Shown one piece after another: positions 32,594 to 41,457 of a stretch of 64,000 bases of DNA. The notes under the pieces are model-generated. The model was given only the letters and a program-made list of their open reading frames with translations. It ran no database searches and was not told where the DNA came from. The translations under genes and the position numbers were made by a program. The number at the start of each line of letters is the position of its first letter. The stretch's first letter is position 1. Where the stretch lies: positions 23,487 through 87,486 of the forward strand of contig JACKEI010000008.1 of NCBI GenBank assembly GCA_020633075.1. The letters are read 5' to 3'. Origin of the DNA: Sandaracinaceae bacterium (GTDB lineage: Bacteria; Myxococcota_A; Polyangia; Polyangiales; Houyiibacteriaceae).

Positions 32594-35455
32594 TCAGCGG
32601 CTCTCGCCGCGCCCGACGCGCATCATCTCGGCCAGGACCTCTCGCAGCGCGCGCAGCGGCCCGAAGACCTCGCTGCTCAGCTGTTCACCATGCTGCTCGG
32701 CCGCGGCGGCCTCGGCGACCACCGCGCGCTCGAGCGAACCCACCAGCTCCGCGAGCACGTCGCGCAGAGAGCCCCCGAGCTCGCCCCGCGCATCCGCCCG
32801 GACGACGCCCAGCGCGGCCACCGCGCCCTGTCGGGAGGCCACGGCGCGTGGGAGCGAGTCTTCGAACAGCCGCCGCAGCGCGCCCCCGCGCAGCAGGCCG
32901 CGCTGGTAGCCCAGATAGGCGGAGAACGGGGACCCCAGCGCCGCGCGCACGCGCAGATCGAGATCAATGGGGGACGCTTGTTCGTCCTCGGGTCGCGTGC
33001 CCGCCATGGCCTGCGCCAGCGCGCCGCGCACCTGCGCGACCAGGCGCCGCTCGGCTTGTTCGAGCGCGAGGGTGAAGCGACGCTCCAGCAGCTCTCCCAA
33101 GAACGCCTGATCGTCGGCGGAGAGGGCGCTCCGCCCAAAGGTCGCTCCGCGGGGCTTGAGCACGCTGAGCAGCTCGTCCGCTGCGGCTTCGAGGGCAGCC
33201 TCTTCACCAGCGACCACCGCGCGCACCGCATCGCGGGCTTGGTCCTGGAGCTCGGCGTGACGCGCGCCGATGCGCCCTGCGCGCGCGTTGAGGCGGGCCA
33301 CCACGCGGGCCTGCCCCTCCACCAGCTCGCGCTCGGTCTCGAGCGCCTGGTCCAGGACCGCCAGCAAGCGGGACGCACACGCGCGCCGCTTCAGCTCGCG
33401 CGAGCGCGAGAAGACCTCACGGTCCAGGTGGGCCAAGAAGTCCTCGAAGCCGCTGGCTGCGAGCGCGGCCTCGTCGCCGGCCAGCTTGGCTTTGAGGGCC
33501 GTGCGCCCCGAGACGGTGACCAAGGCCCCCATCGGCTCCCCCGGAGGAGCGCCCGCGGCGTCATCCACCCAGCTGGCGCGCACGACGGCGCTGACCCTCT
33601 CGAGGTCCTCCTCCGACAGCCGGTCACGCTTGTTCAGCACCGGGATGACCTTGCGACCCGAGCCACGAAACGCGGCGTAGAAGCTGGCCTCGGTCTTCTT
33701 GCCGGCCTGAGACGCGTCGAAGACCCACAGCACCGCGTCAGCGCGGCGCGCGGCCTCTCGCGCGAGCTTCTCGTGCGCGGGGTCGAGGGCGTTGGTGCCT
33801 GGCGCGTCCATGATCCAGACGCGCTCGAGGTCTTCACTGGGGAGCACGATCTCCACGTGGTCAACGGTCTCGTCGGCGGCGGCCGCGTCTGCCAACAGAT
33901 CCCGGAGCGCGTCGTAGCCTCCCTCGCGCGTGCTCCCGTCCACGCGCACCAAGCGCACGCGCCGCGCGGCACCGCCGCGCAGGACGTTCAGGGTGGCGGT
34001 CGTGGGCACGATGCCCATGGGCGCGACCTCGGCGCCGATGATGGCGTTGATGAGCGTGCTCTTGCCGGCGTTGAATTCCCCGAGCACCGCGAGCAGGAGG
34101 GGCCTGTCCAGCTCGTCGCGCAGTCCGCGCGCAGCCCGCGCGACGTCTCCGAGGCCCTGCTTCTCGGCGAAGCGAGCGACCGCGTCGATCGCGCCGGCGA
34201 GGTCCACCTCGGCCGCGTTGGTGTCGGTCCAGCTGGCCTTGAGCGCGGCCTTGCGCAGCTCACCGACGCGCGCGCTGTCCACGCTGGCGTGCGGACGGCC
34301 ACGGGAGACCCTGGGGAACGACTCCAGCTGCGCGAGCGCGTCTGCGGGGCGCCCCTGCCTGAGCGCCACCTGCGCGCGCAAGAGCACGCCGCGCGGCTCG
34401 TCGCCCGGGTCCAGCTGCGCGGCGGTCGCGACATCCCCTTGCGCGAGCGCGATCAACCCGCGCGCCAGCTGCTCGACCGGATCGCCCGGCGCCACCCGTG
34501 AGAGCGCGTCTGCGTAGCGAGTCAGCGCCGCGACGTCGTCTGGGTCCGCCACGCGGATGGCGCCCCGATGCAGCTCCACGTCGCCGCTGCCGTGCGCCGC
34601 CGCCGAGACCGCCTCGGCCGCAGCGGCCCCACGGCGCGCGGCGACCAACACGTCCGCCAGCGTCGCCAGGGCCTTCGGACCACCTCCCCGCGCGATGGCG
34701 GAGCGCGCATGCAGCTCGGCTTCGTCCACGCGGCCGGCCGCCAGCTGCCCCTCCGCGAGCGCGATGAGCGCGGTGGCGTCACCGGAGTCCGCGGCCCGGT
34801 GCAGCCAGCTCAAGGCCGGCTCGCTCAGCCCGGCGCGAGCCAGCGCCAGGCCCATGCGCGCGGCGTCGGAGGGTTTGAGGGCCTTGGGATCGAGCGACTC
34901 GGCGGCGCGCTCGGCGTCCGCGGCACGCCCAGCTGCCACCGACGCCTCGACCAGCCGCACCACGAGCGTGTGATCCTGCGGCGTCGCGCTCAGCGCCTTG
35001 CGCAGCTCGCGCACCGCCCGGTCTGGACGCTCTCGCCGCCACTCGGCCTCCGCGCGCAAGCGACAGGCCTCCGCCAAGCGGGCCCCTCCTTCTTCGGCGA
35101 GGGCCCGTGAGGCGTCCCGCGCGGCGTCGGCCGCGAGCTGGATACGCCCCGCGTCCAACGCCAAGCGCGCGGCCCACAGCGACACGCTCGGGTCCAGCGT
35201 GGAGTGGGTGCGCGCCTCTTCGAGCGCGGCCAGGGCGCCCGCGTCGTCACGCATGCCTGCCCGCGCCCGCGCCAGCCCCAAGGCCGCGCGGCCGAGGCCG
35301 GGGCGCGTCGCGAGCACGTCCAGGAACAGCCGCTCGGCCTCTGGGAAGAGCTCCGCGCTGAGCGCCTCGTCGCCCGTGTCGAGCGCGTCACGCACGTCCT
35401 CCGGCAGCAGCAGGACGTCATCCAGGAAGCGCCCCACCCGGTCGAGCAGCCCCAC
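32594..35455 (-). CDS. TPR-dynamin-like GTPase fusion
   Basis: The 953-residue product has about 430 residues of helical TPR-like repeats rich in Ala and Leu (for example FPEAERLFLDVLATRPGLGR). A dynamin-type GTPase domain follows: G1 GEFNAGKST near residue 459, G2 threonines in IVPTTATLN, G3 DAPGTN, G4 NKRD. The last 250 residues are long amphipathic helices (ELVEGQARVVARLNARAG), as expected for a bacterial dynamin-like stalk. Such proteins remodel or protect membranes. The TPR fusion suggests recruitment by a partner protein. No transmembrane segment is obvious. It lies between pheA (59 bp upstream) and rpoN (92 bp downstream). Its role is unknown. Confidence 0.8.
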   Translation of the reverse strand: MGLLDRVGRFLDDVLLLPEDVRDALDTGDEALSAELFPEAERLFLDVLATRPGLGRAALGLARARAGMRDDAGALAALEEARTHSTLDPSVSLWAARLALDAGRIQLAADAARDASRALAEEGGARLAEACRLRAEAEWRRERPDRAVRELRKALSATPQDHTLVVRLVEASVAAGRAADAERAAESLDPKALKPSDAARMGLALARAGLSEPALSWLHRAADSGDATALIALAEGQLAAGRVDEAELHARSAIARGGGPKALATLADVLVAARRGAAAAEAVSAAAHGSGDVELHRGAIRVADPDDVAALTRYADALSRVAPGDPVEQLARGLIALAQGDVATAAQLDPGDEPRGVLLRAQVALRQGRPADALAQLESFPRVSRGRPHASVDSARVGELRKAALKASWTDTNAAEVDLAGAIDAVARFAEKQGLGDVARAARGLRDELDRPLLLAVLGEFNAGKSTLINAIIGAEVAPMGIVPTTATLNVLRGGAARRVRLVRVDGSTREGGYDALRDLLADAAAADETVDHVEIVLPSEDLERVWIMDAPGTNALDPAHEKLAREAARRADAVLWVFDASQAGKKTEASFYAAFRGSGRKVIPVLNKRDRLSEEDLERVSAVVRASWVDDAAGAPPGEPMGALVTVSGRTALKAKLAGDEAALAASGFEDFLAHLDREVFSRSRELKRRACASRLLAVLDQALETERELVEGQARVVARLNARAGRIGARHAELQDQARDAVRAVVAGEEAALEAAADELLSVLKPRGATFGRSALSADDQAFLGELLERRFTLALEQAERRLVAQVRGALAQAMAGTRPEDEQASPIDLDLRVRAALGSPFSAYLGYQRGLLRGGALRRLFEDSLPRAVASRQGAVAALGVVRADARGELGGSLRDVLAELVGSLERAVVAEAAAAEQHGEQLSSEVFGPLRALREVLAEMMRVGRGESR

Positions 35456-35514
35456 CTAGCGCGCTCCTCTGTGGCGGCGCGGAGACGGCTGGACGCGCGG
35501 GGCAGACGTCACCG

Positions 35515-36699
35515 TCAGCTCGGACGGCGCGCGGGGTACGACCCCAGCACGCGCAGGAACGACGTGCATGCGCGCAGCTCCTCTAGCGCGGCCTGCGTCT
35601 CGGGGGTGGAGGTGTTGCCCTCGAAGTCCACGTAGAAGACGTACTCGAAGGGGGAGTCGGGCTGTGGCCGCGACTCGAGCTTGGTCAGGTTGAGGCCGTG
35701 GTTGGCCAGGGTCTGGAGCACCTTCAGCAAGGCGCCCTCTTCGTGCTTGGTGGACAGGATCAGCGACGTCTTGCAGTGCAGCGCGGCGTCGTAGACCGCA
35801 CGCTCCTTCGCCACCATCACCATGCGCGTGAAGTTGTCCTTCTGGTCCGCGATGCCGCGCGCCAGCACGGGCAGCCCGTACACCCGCGCCGCCTCTTCGC
35901 TCGCGATGGCGGCCTGCGAGAGGTCCTGCTCGTCTTTCACGCGCCGCACGGAGAGCGCGGTGTCGCTGAACGCCTCGGCGTGGCAGTTGGTCAGCGTCGC
36001 CAAGAACGCGCCGCACTGGGCGAGCGCCACCGGGTGCGAGAAGATGCGGCGGATCTTCGTGAGCGGGACCTCGGCCACCCCGATGAGGCAGTGCTCGACG
36101 CGCTGCATCTCTTCGCCGACCAGGTGCAGGTCCATCTTGGCGAGCAGGTCGTAGTTCTCGTTGATGGACCCCGCGATGCTGTTCTCGATAGGCAGCACGG
36201 CGTAGTCGGCCATGCCGTTCTTGACGGCCTCGAGCATGGACTTGAAGGAGGGGAAGCCCTCGTACAGCACCTTCGCGTCGCGCGCGCCGAAGTGTCGCGT
36301 CGCGGCGAGGTGACTGTAGGCCCCCTCGCCACCCTGGAACGCCACCACGATGGTGCGCCGGGGCTTGCCGTTGGGGTCGCCGGAGGTGGAGAAGTACTCC
36401 TGCTGCAAGCGCACGGAGTGGTCGATGATCTCGCGGAAGATGCGCGTGACGAAGTGCGAGTCCAGCCCGGCCGCCTCGCCCCGGGCCACCAGCTTCTCGA
36501 GCAGCTCTTGCTCGCGCTGCGGGTCGCGAATACCGCGGCCGTGCCCCACCTTGAAGCGCGCGACCTGCTTGACGAGGTCACGGCGCTCTACGAGGGCGTC
36601 CACCAGCTTGCTGTCCACTGCGTCGAGGGCTGCTCGGAGGTCTTCCAGTTCTTGGTCCACGTGACCCCGAATGTGCCTCTTGCTGGTCGCGGCGTCCAC
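35515..36699 (-). CDS. pheA: Bifunctional chorismate mutase/prephenate dehydratase
   Basis: The 394-residue P-protein makes phenylpyruvate from chorismate in two steps. Domains in order: AroQ chorismate mutase (about 15-105; ELEDLRAALDAVDSKLVDAL), prephenate dehydratase (about 118-295; VAFQGGEGAYSHLAATRHF, LPIENSIAGSINENYDLL, SHPVALAQC) and an ACT domain (about 305-385; HEEGALLKVLQTLANHGLNLTKLESRP) for phenylalanine feedback. I chose the GTG at 36699, which has GGAGG 11 bases upstream; a GTG at 36660 is also possible, and the frame extends upstream into the neighbouring gene. It starts 20 bp after the unknown gene. Confidence 0.93.
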   Translation of the reverse strand: MDAATSKRHIRGHVDQELEDLRAALDAVDSKLVDALVERRDLVKQVARFKVGHGRGIRDPQREQELLEKLVARGEAAGLDSHFVTRIFREIIDHSVRLQQEYFSTSGDPNGKPRRTIVVAFQGGEGAYSHLAATRHFGARDAKVLYEGFPSFKSMLEAVKNGMADYAVLPIENSIAGSINENYDLLAKMDLHLVGEEMQRVEHCLIGVAEVPLTKIRRIFSHPVALAQCGAFLATLTNCHAEAFSDTALSVRRVKDEQDLSQAAIASEEAARVYGLPVLARGIADQKDNFTRMVMVAKERAVYDAALHCKTSLILSTKHEEGALLKVLQTLANHGLNLTKLESRPQPDSPFEYVFYVDFEGNTSTPETQAALEELRACTSFLRVLGSYPARRPS

Positions 36700-36719
36700 C
36701 GCTTCGGTACCCTCCGTGC

Positions 36720-37277
36720 TCAGCGCGGGCGTGGCTCGACGCGGCGCAGCGCGCCCACGCGCTCCAGGGTGAAGAAGCTGGGCGTCATGACCGTGCGGCG
36801 GCCGAGGTCCAGGTAGGTACACCCCAACAACAGCTCCGCGCTGCCAGGGTTGAGCGCCACGAGCGGGTCGCGCGCCCGCGACGCTGGGTCGAAGGGGGAG
36901 TTCCCGCCCAGCCCGTAGTCGATCAGCAGCCCCTGGTACATGGGCGTGGGCATGGCGTAGCCGACGGGGCGCACCACCTGATAGTGCCCGAAGCAGCGCT
37001 CACGACCGCCGCGCCGCTGCGGCGTCACGGGCGTGTCGTCTCCGTCCTGCTCCACGCGCACGTTCCAGCCGCGCAGCACCCCCGTGCGCGGCTCCCGGTG
37101 AAAGGTCTTCATGAACTTGCGCCAGGTCAACGCCACGACCGGCGCAGGCAGGCCCAAGCTGATGCCGCGGTACTCACTGTCGTCGAGCGCGGCGGGTTCG
37201 ATCGGGTGACCCGCCTGCATCAGGTCCAGCAGCGCGTGGCGATCGAGGGTCGCAACAGAGGCAGCGGTGTGAGACAT
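36720..37277 (-). CDS. Conserved-looking protein of unknown function
   Basis: A 185-residue soluble protein with no signal peptide or membrane segment. I do not recognise its family. It is rich in aromatic and Gly/Pro residues, with segments such as EYRGISLGLP, GWNVRVEQDG, CFGHYQVVRP, QGLLIDYGLGGNSP and LLGCTYLDLG, and looks like a mixed or beta-rich fold. Coding is supported by the codon pattern and its close fit (8 bp) after a tetR gene. The pairing suggests it is controlled by, or acts with, that regulator or its divergent hydrolase; a role in fatty or lipid-like substrate handling is only a guess. Confidence 0.7.
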   Translation of the reverse strand: MSHTAASVATLDRHALLDLMQAGHPIEPAALDDSEYRGISLGLPAPVVALTWRKFMKTFHREPRTGVLRGWNVRVEQDGDDTPVTPQRRGGRERCFGHYQVVRPVGYAMPTPMYQGLLIDYGLGGNSPFDPASRARDPLVALNPGSAELLLGCTYLDLGRRTVMTPSFFTLERVGALRRVEPRPR

Positions 37278-37285
37278 GGCGCAGC

Positions 37286-37939
37286 CTACTCCCGCGTGAT
37301 CCCCGCCGCCACGAGCAGCAGCTCGGCGAAGCGCTTCTGGAACCTCTCGCGTTGCTCTTCCACAGGCGTGTCGCGCAAGCGCGCGCGCACGTGGTCGCCC
37401 ACCAGCAGGTCACCGAACATCACCAACGTGATGAGCTCGAGGCCGAACGCCGCGTCCTCGCTGCTGAGCTTGCCCTCCTTCATGAAGCCCGAAGCGAAGG
37501 CGGAGAGCCCCTGCGCGATGCGCTTGAGCCCCTGTTCGTTCGCGGCCGGAAACGGGTCACGGCCGTGGGCCAGGAGGTACGCCAACAGCGTGGCCCGCTG
37601 CGGGTCCGCGACGCGGGCATAGATCTCGGTGAGGAGGTCCCCAGGGTCGATTCGTCCGCCCGCCCACGCGCCGCCTACCGCAGCCAGCACGTCTTCGCGC
37701 AGGACGAGCGCCGCGCGCTGGAAGAGCGCCTCGAGCAGGCCCTCGCGCGACCCGAAGTGATAGAGCACGCCCGAGTGGGTGACGCCGGACGCCTCCGCGA
37801 TCGGCTTCAGGCGCACGGCTTCGGGTCCGCCCTGCTCGAACGCCGCCTGGGCCGCGTCGAGAATGTCGGCGCGCGCCTCCTCGGCGGTCCGACGGGTGCG
37901 CGTGGGCGAGGGACTCGGGTCTTGCTGGTCTGCGGTCAT
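37286..37939 (-). CDS. TetR family transcriptional regulator
   Basis: The 217-residue product has a TetR HTH at about residues 20-65 (ADILDAAQAAFEQGGPEAVRLKPIAEASG, then SGVLYHFGSREGLLEAL) and an all-helical effector domain. It uses the ATG at 37939. It is divergent from the alkylsulfatase-like hydrolase, with a palindromic site in the 34-bp gap between the two start codons, so it probably represses both directions and responds to a substrate of the hydrolase. The unknown 185-residue gene follows after 8 bp. Confidence 0.88.
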   Translation of the reverse strand: MTADQQDPSPSPTRTRRTAEEARADILDAAQAAFEQGGPEAVRLKPIAEASGVTHSGVLYHFGSREGLLEALFQRAALVLREDVLAAVGGAWAGGRIDPGDLLTEIYARVADPQRATLLAYLLAHGRDPFPAANEQGLKRIAQGLSAFASGFMKEGKLSSEDAAFGLELITLVMFGDLLVGDHVRARLRDTPVEEQRERFQKRFAELLLVAAGITRE

Positions 37940-37970
37940 TGACAACTTCGTGTTACTGACACATTGTCAG
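37940..37970. promoter_or_regulatory. Probable TetR operator between tetR and hydrolase gene
   Basis: CTGACA-CAT-TGTCAG (37956-37970) is a perfect inverted repeat with a 3-base spacer. A third TGACA half-site lies at 37940-37944, so TGACAA and TTGTCA also form a wider inverted pair. The site fills the short gap between two divergent start codons, where repressor binding would block both genes. Confidence 0.55.
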
Positions 37971-37973
37971 CGT

Positions 37974-39782
37974 ATGAATTCGGAACATGTGGGAGAGCTC
38001 CCGCCCAAGAAGAGTCACCGTGCGAAGCTGATCGCCTTGGTGCTGGTGTTGTTGGTGGCGGGCGGTGTGGCGGTGTTCGTGGCCGGGCGTCCCTCGCGGC
38101 GCGACGTAGTCACCACGCAGCCGGTGAGCACGCCCGAGGTCCTGGATGCCCACTGCGAGGAAGGCGTCGGACCGCCGCGGGTGCTGCGCATCACGGACAA
38201 CGTGCTGGTGGCCGTGGGCTACGACCTGGCAAACACCATCCTGGTCACGAGCCCCGAAGGGCACGTGGTCATTGATGTCGGCATGAGCCCCGCGCGGGCC
38301 CGGCTGGCTCGCGAAGCGCTCCTGCGCGAGGCGCCTGGGGGGGTGCGCGCCATCGTGCTCACGCACAGTCACATCGACCATATTGGCGGAGCGAGCGCTT
38401 GGATGGAAGAGGGAACCGAGGTCTGGGCCACGGACGCCTTCCGCGACCACTTCCTGAAGCAGTACGGCTCCTTCCGCATGGCCGAGACCGTGCGGGGCGC
38501 GCGGCAGTTCGGCTGGCACGTGGACGAAGAGAGCCTGCCTTGCTCCGCGCTCGGGCGGCGCGTGGACCTCGAGGCCGCGATGGAGTCCGGCATCGTGATG
38601 CCCACCCGCACCTTCAGCGGCGAGGCGTCCTTCGAGGTCGGTGGCGTGCGCGTGGAGCTGCACGAGGCGCACGGCGAGACGCACGACCAGCTGCTGGTGT
38701 GGCTACCCGAGTCGCGGGTGCTCATGCCGGGGGACAACTACTACCGCGCCTTCCCGAACCTCTACACCATCAGGGGCACCAGCCCGCGCCCGGTGGACGC
38801 GTGGATCGAGTCGCTCGACACCATGCGCGCGCTGCGCCCGCTGCACCTGGTCCCTTCGCACACGGTGCCCCTCGCGGGCGAAGACGTGATCGCAGGCGCC
38901 CTCACGCGCTACCGCGACGGCATCCAGTGGGTGCGCGACCGGGTCGTGTCCCAGGCGAACGCGGGGGTCTCGGTGGACCGCATCGCGCAGGAGATGGCGC
39001 TGCCCGCCGAGCTCTCGGCGGACCCCGCTCTGGCGCCCTTGTACGGACAGCTCGACTGGTCCGCGCGCGCCATCTACGACTCGCATCTGGGGTGGTTCGA
39101 CGGGCGGCCGGAGACCCTGTACCCCGTGCCGAGCGACGTGGTGGCGCGGCGCACGGTGCAGCTCATGGGCGGTCGTGACGCGGTCCGACAGGCCGCACAG
39201 CAGGCACGACAGCAAGGGGACCCGCGCTGGGCACTACACCTCCTGACGCTGCTCCGAGATGCGGGCGAGCTGGATGCGAGCCCCGGCACCGAGGGCGCGG
39301 ACGAGCTCGCTGACGTCCTCGGCGAGGTCGCGGCGGCCGTCGGCAACAGCAACGGGCGTGGCTACCTGCTCGAGAGCGCCTATGAGCTCCGCAACGGACC
39401 GGCCGAGCCGCTGGTCCCGCGCCCGGCGCCGAGCATGTTGGACACCATCCCCATCACGCAGTTCTTCGCGATCATGGTCACGCGCCTGATCCCCGAGCTC
39501 TCGAGCGACGCGCACGAGAGCGTGCGCTTCGTGTTCGAGGACACGAACGAGACCTTCTTCATGACGGTGCGCCATGGGGTGGCGGAGCTGGTCGCGGGCG
39601 AGACTCCGCTCCCCGGTACCCCAGAGCCCCTCGCCACGGTGCACAGCACGACGGGGACGTGGCGTCGCCTGGCGACCGACATGACGTCGCCGGTCAGCGC
39701 GCTGGCGTCCGGGGAGCTGCGCGTCGAGGGCGACGCCCTGGCGTTCCAGACCTTCACCAACCGCTTCCGCCGAGGCCTCTAG
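37974..39782 (+). CDS. Membrane-anchored metallo-beta-lactamase-fold hydrolase, alkylsulfatase-like
   Basis: The 602-residue product has one N-terminal transmembrane helix (about 18-39, LIALVLVLLVAGGVAVFVAG). It then has a metallo-beta-lactamase domain with THSHIDHIGG (zinc ligands), HGETHDQ and SHTVPLAGED, a helical dimerisation domain (LDWSARAIYDSHLGWFDG, PETLYPVPS) and a C-terminal SCP2-like domain. This three-part layout is that of SdsA1/YjcS alkylsulfatases, which release fatty alcohols from sulfate esters. The substrate is inferred; other hydrolases share the fold. Its control by the divergent TetR protein is likely from the operator in between. The ATG at 37974 lies 3 bp after the palindrome. 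Confidence 0.82.
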   Translation: MNSEHVGELPPKKSHRAKLIALVLVLLVAGGVAVFVAGRPSRRDVVTTQPVSTPEVLDAHCEEGVGPPRVLRITDNVLVAVGYDLANTILVTSPEGHVVIDVGMSPARARLAREALLREAPGGVRAIVLTHSHIDHIGGASAWMEEGTEVWATDAFRDHFLKQYGSFRMAETVRGARQFGWHVDEESLPCSALGRRVDLEAAMESGIVMPTRTFSGEASFEVGGVRVELHEAHGETHDQLLVWLPESRVLMPGDNYYRAFPNLYTIRGTSPRPVDAWIESLDTMRALRPLHLVPSHTVPLAGEDVIAGALTRYRDGIQWVRDRVVSQANAGVSVDRIAQEMALPAELSADPALAPLYGQLDWSARAIYDSHLGWFDGRPETLYPVPSDVVARRTVQLMGGRDAVRQAAQQARQQGDPRWALHLLTLLRDAGELDASPGTEGADELADVLGEVAAAVGNSNGRGYLLESAYELRNGPAEPLVPRPAPSMLDTIPITQFFAIMVTRLIPELSSDAHESVRFVFEDTNETFFMTVRHGVAELVAGETPLPGTPEPLATVHSTTGTWRRLATDMTSPVSALASGELRVEGDALAFQTFTNRFRRGL

Positions 39783-39822
39783 ACGGCCCGCACCCTGGGC
39801 ACGGTCGTGGGCTGAGGCTCCG

Positions 39823-41457
39823 CTACTGCTCCTCCGCCGCCGCCTCTGGGGGGCGCGACTGGCGCCTCTGTCGCCGACGCGCTCGCTCCGCGTCCACGGC
39901 GTCCGGATGCTCTTCACGGTCCTCGTCGCCTGCGTCCGTGTCGCCATCGCCCACCTGTCGTCCGCGGTTCTGCACGCGATGCAGCGCGCTCTGCGCCAGG
40001 CGCGCCACGGAGCGCGTCGCCCCAGTCACGAAGACGTAGAGCACGCGCTCTTCGATACCCGTGCGGGCGTACGTGCCGCTCCCTACCGGGTCGGCGTCCA
40101 CGGACAGCGCGGAGCCACGGCCGCGCGAGCCCGCGATGCCGAGGGTGAGGTGGTAGGCGCCCACGTGCAGGCCCAGCCCGAAGGACGCGCCGTAGTGATG
40201 GACACGCTCCAGCCGGTACGTGCTGGTGGTCTCGGGGACCCTGGGCGCGGCGCTGCGGTTGGTGAAGGCGCCCACGCGGAAGGTCACGCCGTCGCGCATG
40301 ACCCACTCCGCACCGAGGGCGGCGTCCACCGTGGTGCGCCGCTTGGTGTCGACGGGCATGAAGGGCGTGCGCCCGAGCGCCTCGGCGTCGCCCCCTGGCA
40401 GGATCTGGCGGCCGCGCGTGGGCCCGTGCACCGACGAGTCGAAGGCCAGGGTCAACGAGCGATTGACGTGCCAACCGACACCCACCCGCACCATCCAGGG
40501 GATGGGCATGCGCACGCGGAGCCCGCGCTGCTCGATGGGGTCGAAGTAGGTCGTGGTCTCGCCCGTCGTCGGGTCCACCAGGGAGAGCGCGCTCTGCTGC
40601 GAGAGAGACGCGCGGCTGTGCAGCGGGATACCCGGAGGTTGGAACGTCAGCCCCACGGACACGTGCTGATTGGGCCGGTAGAAGAACCCTATGCGCGGCA
40701 GGACGCTGAAGGTGCGGCCGGAGATGCGGGTCAGCCCTGCGTGGCTCTCCACGCCCGTGAATCCGCCATCCGGGGTGGGCTCGCCGTTGGTCGCGACGAA
40801 GAGGGTCTCGCGGTGCATCATGCGCTGGGTCGCCAAGAACGCCGTGACGCCGAAGGCGATGGTGTGCGAGAGGTGCAGCGCGTAGCTCAGCCCGTACAGG
40901 GTCTGACGGTAGCTGTGGTCGATGCGCCCCGTGGACGGGATGCCCGTCATGGGGTTCACCAGATCCACGCGCAGACTCACGTCCGAGGTCGCGGGGTAGA
41001 GGGTGCTGAAGGCCACCGCGTGCCGCTTGAGGCCGTCCGCGCCGTGCGGACCAAAGCGCAAGAGCGCGGCGGAGAAGACCGGCAGCGAACCCGAGCTGGT
41101 CTGCGTGAGGTCCGCGACCGAGCCGGGGCCGCGCACGCCGCCGAGGATGCGCGTGCGCTCGAACGCGGTGAGGCCCAAGCTGGCGGAGAAGCTGCGGTTG
41201 GGGAGCTCGGCCAGCGCGCCCGGGTTGTAGAAGGTGCTGGAGGTGTCGGCCGCGAGGCCAGTGGCCGCGCCCCCCATACCAAAGGCGCGGTCCCCGATGA
41301 ACACACTCTGGTAGTGCGTCTCGTCCGCCCGGACGGTGCGAGACAGGCCCAGGCACGAGAGCGCGCAGAGCCACGCCGCGACGCCAGCCCCCGCGCGCCG
41401 CGCCGAGGTGCAGCGGCTGCGAGCTAGCGGATCAGTCGCTGAACAACGACTCCACAT
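39823..41457 (-). CDS. FadL/OmpP1/TodX-type outer-membrane transporter
   Basis: The 544-residue product has a signal peptide (cleavage about residue 44, TVRADE) and a beta-barrel with family features: FGMGGAATGLAADTSSTFYNPGALAELPN and YGLSYALHLSHTIAFGVTAF. The family carries long-chain fatty acids or other hydrophobic compounds across the outer membrane. The barrel ends near VLYVFVTG and is followed by about 65 residues very rich in Arg, Asp and Glu, which is unusual because such barrels normally end with an aromatic residue. The ATG at 41457 overlaps the end of the helicase gene by 26 bases, giving a long N-region before the signal peptide. Confidence 0.82.
   Translation of the reverse strand: MWSRCSATDPLARSRCTSARRAGAGVAAWLCALSCLGLSRTVRADETHYQSVFIGDRAFGMGGAATGLAADTSSTFYNPGALAELPNRSFSASLGLTAFERTRILGGVRGPGSVADLTQTSSGSLPVFSAALLRFGPHGADGLKRHAVAFSTLYPATSDVSLRVDLVNPMTGIPSTGRIDHSYRQTLYGLSYALHLSHTIAFGVTAFLATQRMMHRETLFVATNGEPTPDGGFTGVESHAGLTRISGRTFSVLPRIGFFYRPNQHVSVGLTFQPPGIPLHSRASLSQQSALSLVDPTTGETTTYFDPIEQRGLRVRMPIPWMVRVGVGWHVNRSLTLAFDSSVHGPTRGRQILPGGDAEALGRTPFMPVDTKRRTTVDAALGAEWVMRDGVTFRVGAFTNRSAAPRVPETTSTYRLERVHHYGASFGLGLHVGAYHLTLGIAGSRGRGSALSVDADPVGSGTYARTGIEERVLYVFVTGATRSVARLAQSALHRVQNRGRQVGDGDTDAGDEDREEHPDAVDAERARRRQRRQSRPPEAAAEEQ

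Noticed and set aside
37974..39782. Alkylsulfatase-like protein as a beta-lactamase giving antibiotic resistance
   Set aside because: It only shares the metal-binding fold; the dimerisation and SCP2-like domains and the divergent TetR gene fit an ester hydrolase.
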